From contig JACQUZ010000103.1 of NCBI GenBank assembly GCA_016210055.1, positions 20,644 through 84,643 on the forward strand: a stretch of 64,000 bases of DNA, read 5' to 3'. The notes under the pieces are model-generated. The model was given only the letters and a program-made list of their open reading frames with translations, had not been told where the DNA came from and ran no database searches. This document shows, piece after piece, positions 60,520-64,000 of this stretch. The translations under genes and the position numbers were made by a program. The stretch comes from Deltaproteobacteria bacterium. GTDB taxonomy: Bacteria > Myxococcota_A > Polyangia > Haliangiales > SHYZ01. How positions within the stretch are numbered: the stretch's first letter is position 1; every line of letters begins with the position of its first letter.

Positions 60520-61740
60520 CTAAAACGGAAGCGGGACGGTCGAGCACTTCCCTTGTGGATCGATGTGCTCGACATGGACGCTGTCCCCACCTAGGCTCCC
60601 GAGCTTGCGCGCAACCGTGAGGGAGAGGGACAGGACATCGATCGGTCTCACGCCGGCTTCGGGTGGGAACACCCCTTTTCGCTCGATGGCACCGCGCTGC
60701 ATGAGGATGGCTCCGACCGCCGCTGGGATGCCGGTTCCCTCCCCAGCTCCGGCGCTCGTCGACGACAAGGAGAACACGAACGTGTGCGTCTCCCCGTTCT
60801 TGCGTCCGCTCACCACCACCTTCAGGCATCCGGCAGGTCCGGTCACGCCGGCTTGTTCCAGGAGCCTCTTGCGTTCCGAGAGGACGTGGGCAACCGAAAA
60901 CTCCAACGGGACAATCTCTTTGCCCTGGACGACCAGCGGCTTCTCGGTGCAGGCACCCACCCGCGCCATGTCCTGGGTGAGATGAAAGTAGGAGAGCGGA
61001 AAGATGACTCCTAGGTTGGTGGCGCGGCGCAGGCCTGGGACAAAGCGCGGCAGGGTGACTGTCTCAGGGTGCGGGTACGGATAAACTTGGTACGTGCCGA
61101 GGTTGCGGAAGGTCACGTCCTTGACGAACGCCCGCCCGCTCTCTTCGAGCTGCCGCACGTTCACGAACTTCCCATCGAGAAAGAGGGGGATGTCATTCAC
61201 CATGGCGAAGATCCGGTGCTTGACCACCGCCGGCCCCTCCTCGGGCTCTCCGCCGTGCACGTGCATGATGTCGACCGTCTCTACCTGGTCGAGCAGCATG
61301 TCGGCGCACAGTCTTACGAAAACGTTGGCGAGCCCGGGCGAGTTCCCCATGCCGATGAGCGCAGAGACCCCGGCGGCGCGGGCGCTCTCGTCCATCTCGA
61401 GCATCTTGATGGTAGGAGCGAGATCGTCGCAGACATCGACGTAGCGAACGCCCTCTCGGATTGCCGCGGCGAGGACCAGCGGGCCCAGCTCATAAAAGGG
61501 GCCTGCGCAGTTCAGGACGACGCTGGCGCCTCGAATTGCGTCAGCGAGGGATTCGGGCGAGCGGATGTCCACGTGCATTCCGCGAGCACCTGGTCTTTCG
61601 AGCGCGGCGGCGACCGAGCAGGCGTCCTCCGCCCGCAGGTCGGCAACAACGATTTCTGCGAAATCCTCGACGGTCGCAAGAGCACGGACAGCGACGGTGC
61701 CGATGCCACCACTTCCCCCGAGAACGACGATCTTCGACAT
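60520..61740 (-). CDS. Saccharopine dehydrogenase-like NAD(P) oxidoreductase
   Basis: 406 residues from ATG 61740, preceded by GGGAGC seven bases away. The Rossmann loop is VVLGGSGGIGTVAVRAL, followed by ADLRAEDACS and VVLNCAGPFYELG, as in saccharopine dehydrogenase-related reductases. Residues after about 180 form a non-Rossmann domain with LGVIFPLSYFHLT and VVSGRKNGETHTFVFSLS. Members act on varied substrates (amino acids, lipid-like ketones), so no precise reaction is claimed. First gene of the minus-strand operon with the FGGY kinase and TetR. Confidence 0.85.
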   Translation of the reverse strand: MSKIVVLGGSGGIGTVAVRALATVEDFAEIVVADLRAEDACSVAAALERPGARGMHVDIRSPESLADAIRGASVVLNCAGPFYELGPLVLAAAIREGVRYVDVCDDLAPTIKMLEMDESARAAGVSALIGMGNSPGLANVFVRLCADMLLDQVETVDIMHVHGGEPEEGPAVVKHRIFAMVNDIPLFLDGKFVNVRQLEESGRAFVKDVTFRNLGTYQVYPYPHPETVTLPRFVPGLRRATNLGVIFPLSYFHLTQDMARVGACTEKPLVVQGKEIVPLEFSVAHVLSERKRLLEQAGVTGPAGCLKVVVSGRKNGETHTFVFSLSSTSAGAGEGTGIPAAVGAILMQRGAIERKGVFPPEAGVRPIDVLSLSLTVARKLGSLGGDSVHVEHIDPQGKCSTVPLPF

Positions 61741-61781
61741 GACGAGCTCCCTTTTGCGCGCGGCCAAGTTCGCGCTCGATT

Positions 61782-61810
61782 TATGTAACATTTGTTCCAA
61801 TTTCGATCAA
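61782..61810 (-). promoter_or_regulatory. Candidate promoter of the saccharopine DH-like / kinase / tetR operon
   Basis: Minus-strand TTGATC (61810-61805), 17-base spacer, TACATA (61787-61782). The leader would be about 35 bases and includes GGGAG. Confidence 0.5.
61784..61799. promoter_or_regulatory. Candidate TetR operator
   Basis: TGTAACA-TT-TGTTCCA, arms seven bases with six matching, two-base spacer. It lies between and over the -10 of the minus-strand promoter, the usual place for repression by the TetR protein encoded in the operon. Confidence 0.4.
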
Positions 61811-61862
61811 CCGGCCACGGCCGGCCACGACAGGCGACTCCCTGCTTGACAAGGCTTCGAAC

Positions 61863-61888
61863 AAAAGATGACCATGTGGTCATCTTTT
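61863..61888. promoter_or_regulatory. Perfect 26-base palindrome upstream of the plus-strand operon
   Basis: Arms of 12 bases, AAAAGATGACCA and TGGTCATCTTTT, with a central TG. It overlaps the expected -10 of a promoter with -35 TTGACA at 61846-61851 and precedes the ATG at 61910. It could be an operator for divergent control; as RNA it would form a hairpin with a four-base loop and seven T, so a leader terminator is possible too. Confidence 0.6.
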
Positions 61889-61909
61889 TTTGATTACAGG
61901 GTGGAATTC

Positions 61910-62926
61910 ATGAGCGATCGATCCGGCAACGCCCTGCGGTATTCCGAAAGCTCGCAGCGCGGCCACGTGGAAAGCTACTTCTTGCGTGCCAACCACCCGC
62001 ACCGCCCGCTTGCCATCTGGATCAAGGCAACCGTCCTGGCGCCGCGCCCGAGGAGCGCCGTGGCAGAGGCGTGGTGCGTGGTGTTCCACGGCGAAAAAAA
62101 GCGCATCTTTGCCACCAAGCGAACTATCCCAGTGAGCCATGCGACGTTCTCCGGGGATCCGCCCACCATTCGGCTGGCGGATGTCCTGTTGGAGCTCGGC
62201 GATCCGGGTCGCACCGAAGGGTCTCTTTGGGGCGATGGTGGACCGTGCACCTGGAACCTTGCCTGGCGGCGTGACCAGGGGCAAATCGGCGATCCACTTT
62301 GCCTTCTTCCGTACCCGAGCATGGTCGACGGCCCGTTTCCGAAGAACAAGCTCCTCACGCCGGCGCCACTCCTGCGCTTTTCCGGCTGGATCGACATCTT
62401 CGGCGAGAGGATCGCGGTAGAGCGCTGGCCCGGCATGCAAGGGCACAACTGGGGCGAGTCGCATGCGTGGGAATACGCCTGGGGGCAGTGCCATTTCCAC
62501 GACGCCAAGGGAGAGCCATTTTGCATGGCCGAGGGATTTACCGGACGCGTGCGCCTGGGCCGCCTGGTCACTCCGCGGCTCTCGGCGCTGGTGGTCCGCC
62601 GTGGCCAAAAGGAATACCGATTCGACCGCACGTTTGATTTCTGGCGGCAGGATGCGGAGCTCGATTCGAGCCGCTGGCGTGTCCATCTTCATGGTCCGGC
62701 AGGCGAGGCAATCCTGCACATGGAAGCGCCGGTCGAGAGCACGACCTGCCTGGGCTACTACAACCCAGATGGGCGCCTGTCCTATTGCCTGAACAGCAAG
62801 CTGGCGCGGGTTCAGCTGCGCGTGAACCCGTGGAACGAAGAGGGCTTCGAGTGCACGAGTGAGCACGGTGGGGCGTTGGAGTTCCTGCGCAACGAGCCGG
62901 ACCCACGCTTTGATCGGGTGGTTTAG
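61910..62926 (+). CDS. Lipocalin-like CrtC/AttH-type protein
   Basis: 338 residues from ATG 61910 (AGGGTGG upstream); ATG 61868 in the palindrome is not used. The sequence is beta-rich with many Trp/Tyr/Arg. The central block QGHNWGESHAWEYAWGQCHF is like the conserved W-G-x-x-H-x-Y-A-W segment of tocopherol-cyclase, CrtC (hydroxyneurosporene synthase) and AttH-like lipocalin proteins, which bind hydrophobic ligands. No signal peptide. Followed after 13 bases by the GMC-type oxidoreductase, so they probably work together on a lipid-like substrate. Confidence 0.55.
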   Translation: MSDRSGNALRYSESSQRGHVESYFLRANHPHRPLAIWIKATVLAPRPRSAVAEAWCVVFHGEKKRIFATKRTIPVSHATFSGDPPTIRLADVLLELGDPGRTEGSLWGDGGPCTWNLAWRRDQGQIGDPLCLLPYPSMVDGPFPKNKLLTPAPLLRFSGWIDIFGERIAVERWPGMQGHNWGESHAWEYAWGQCHFHDAKGEPFCMAEGFTGRVRLGRLVTPRLSALVVRRGQKEYRFDRTFDFWRQDAELDSSRWRVHLHGPAGEAILHMEAPVESTTCLGYYNPDGRLSYCLNSKLARVQLRVNPWNEEGFECTSEHGGALEFLRNEPDPRFDRVV

Positions 62927-62939
62927 GTGAGGAGGTGCG

Positions 62940-64000
62940 ATGGACCTCTCCTTTTTTGAGACCATGCGCGGCCACTTGCAGGCCGGAGATGGGCGACGGC
63001 ATTCGATTGACTTCCAAGTAAAGGCGGAGGCCTCGGGCTTGCGGCACTTCCTCGAGACCGGGCAGGCGCGCCTGACTGGGGTCTTGCATGCTCCTCCTTG
63101 GGCGGAGCTGGCGCCGATGGACGGCGAGATTGCAATTGCCCCTCCGCAAAGGCGGAGGGTCATTGCCTACCGTTGTCTCTTCCGCAACGAAAGCGCGGAG
63201 GAGTTCCTCCTGGTGGGCGAAAAGAAGCTGCGCCTCCTGCATCCGATCGATTCCCTCACGCGGCTTCCCGTGCGCCTCATGCGAGCGGGGGAACAAGTGG
63301 CGCAAGGGGAGCTCCGCTTCGATCTCCGCGACCTGCCCGCCTTCGTGGCTTCTGTCTGGCCATCCTCGGGGATAAGTCGGGTGGAGATGCACCGGCCCAT
63401 TGGCCGCGAGCCGGGGACCAAGCTTCTCTCGAGGTCGGAGCACGCCGTCCTCGAAGCCCTCGTGGAGTCGATGATCGCCGCCGGTGCCCGGGTTCCGGCT
63501 CCCAACGCGGAGTCGCTCGCCGGTGCCCTCATGCAGCTCGCCGACACGCCCGCCTTCGTGGTGCGCTTCTACCGCATGAGCTTGCGTTGGCTCGACGCGA
63601 CGGCAAAGATCAAGAGGAAGAGGCGCTTCGCGGCGCTCACTCGAGAGGAGCGCGTGTCCCTTCTTGAGGAGCTCTGTGGCACCGCGGGAAAGCCCTCCCG
63701 CCGAAGGCAATCGAGGGCGGTCCTGCAATTCCTCGGAGTCCCTATCAAATCTGCGCATTTCGACCGGGACGATTACTTGGCGGCAATTCGCCATCCCGAG
63801 GCGGCGGCGCCTCGGGCGACATCTCCGCTTTCCGTGGTCCGCGAGCCGGAACCCAAGATCTTCGAGCGGGTGGTGAGCGCCGAGCAGCTCGAGTCGGAGA
63901 GCGTGATCGAAGCGGAAATCGCCATTGTCGGGACAGGGGCAGGGGGCGCTCCGCTCGCCGCCGCCCTCGCCCAGAAGGGGCATGCGGTGGTCCTCCTCGA
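62940..64000 (+). CDS. GMC-type FAD oxidoreductase with long N-terminal extension, C-terminus cut by window edge
   Basis: The frame is open from ATG 62940 (GGAGG four bases upstream) to the window end. Residues 1-320 form an N-terminal region without a recognised catalytic motif; it starts with FFETMRGHLQAGDG and a beta-rich stretch as in cholesterol-oxidase-like GMC proteins. At about residue 325 begins the FAD Rossmann fold AEIAIVGTGAGGAPLAAALA. GMC enzymes oxidise alcohols, including sterols. The catalytic His/Asn lies beyond the window. Probably cotranscribed with the CrtC/AttH-like gene. Confidence 0.8.
   Translation, partial: MDLSFFETMRGHLQAGDGRRHSIDFQVKAEASGLRHFLETGQARLTGVLHAPPWAELAPMDGEIAIAPPQRRRVIAYRCLFRNESAEEFLLVGEKKLRLLHPIDSLTRLPVRLMRAGEQVAQGELRFDLRDLPAFVASVWPSSGISRVEMHRPIGREPGTKLLSRSEHAVLEALVESMIAAGARVPAPNAESLAGALMQLADTPAFVVRFYRMSLRWLDATAKIKRKRRFAALTREERVSLLEELCGTAGKPSRRRQSRAVLQFLGVPIKSAHFDRDDYLAAIRHPEAAAPRATSPLSVVREPEPKIFERVVSAEQLESESVIEAEIAIVGTGAGGAPLAAALAQKGHAVVLL

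Noticed and set aside
61868..61909. ATG 61868 as the start of the CrtC/AttH-like gene
   Set aside because: This ATG lies inside the perfect palindrome and the next ATG (61910) has a ribosome site.
61880..63983. Two long minus-strand open frames
   Set aside because: Antisense to the CrtC/AttH-like and GMC genes; no motifs.
1..64000. CRISPR arrays, tRNA/rRNA genes, insertion sequences, prophage
   Set aside because: No repeated spacer pattern, no cloverleaf or transposase motif, and no phage gene cluster was seen.

Overview
The window looks like chromosome from a Myxococcota (former Deltaproteobacteria) bacterium, most likely Polyangiales-like. This rests on high GC with strong third-position bias, an alternative complex III plus caa3 oxidase cluster, a zinc-ribbon Ser/Thr kinase, a VWA lipoprotein and a metzincin lipoprotein of the kind common in myxobacteria, and a histone-H1-like Lys/Ala/Pro-rich protein. 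I see no insertion sequence, prophage, CRISPR array, tRNA or rRNA.

Layout. 1-11.1 kb: an EgtB-type enzyme cut by the left edge, serC, a secreted beta-rich protein, a five-gene minus-strand operon (YIP1 membrane protein, MacA-like adaptor, MacB-like ATPase, two FtsX-type permeases), FxsA, an FHA protein and an exported unknown protein. 11.3-26.6 kb: the respiratory core. actABCDEF (alternative complex III), a single-helix membrane protein, SCO1 and coxB/A/C/D (caa3-type, A2-class oxidase) are tightly overlapped, then come an MGAT-like acyltransferase and a RegB/RegA redox two-component pair. Quinol electrons would pass through ActB iron-sulfur clusters and haems to the CoxB cytochrome c domain and then to oxygen. 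RegBA is the obvious candidate regulator.

26.6-28.5 kb: a MutY/Mig-type DNA glycosylase with the Mig-type tyrosine, divergent from an orphan C5-cytosine methyltransferase. Their predicted promoters overlap on opposite strands. I read this as a methylate-and-repair pair without a restriction enzyme. 28.6-33.7 kb: an outer-membrane protein and a 1278-residue metzincin lipoprotein ending in a clear intrinsic terminator.

33.7-53.3 kb: mostly housekeeping genes (CBS protein, divergent superoxide dismutase, RluD, zinc-ribbon protein, Lgt, YhbY, tryptophanase-family lyase, Ser/Thr kinase, H1-like protein, methyltransferase, PcnB, ATP-grasp enzyme, HTH-EIIA fusion, IMPase, transketolase, APC permease). 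Several of these have a -10 hexamer only 6-7 bases before the start codon and no Shine-Dalgarno, suggesting leaderless mRNAs. A strong minus-strand terminator with a C-rich loop upstream of pcnB points to a possible small RNA.

53.3-64 kb: a radical SAM / crotonase / SDR group, a VWA lipoprotein, a small barrel protein, then a saccharopine-dehydrogenase-like / FGGY kinase / TetR operon divergent from a CrtC/AttH-like protein and a GMC-type oxidoreductase cut by the right edge. Two dyads in the divergent control region are candidate operators.

Limits: everything here was read by eye. Family names rest on visible motifs, and promoter calls rest on hexamer spacing only.
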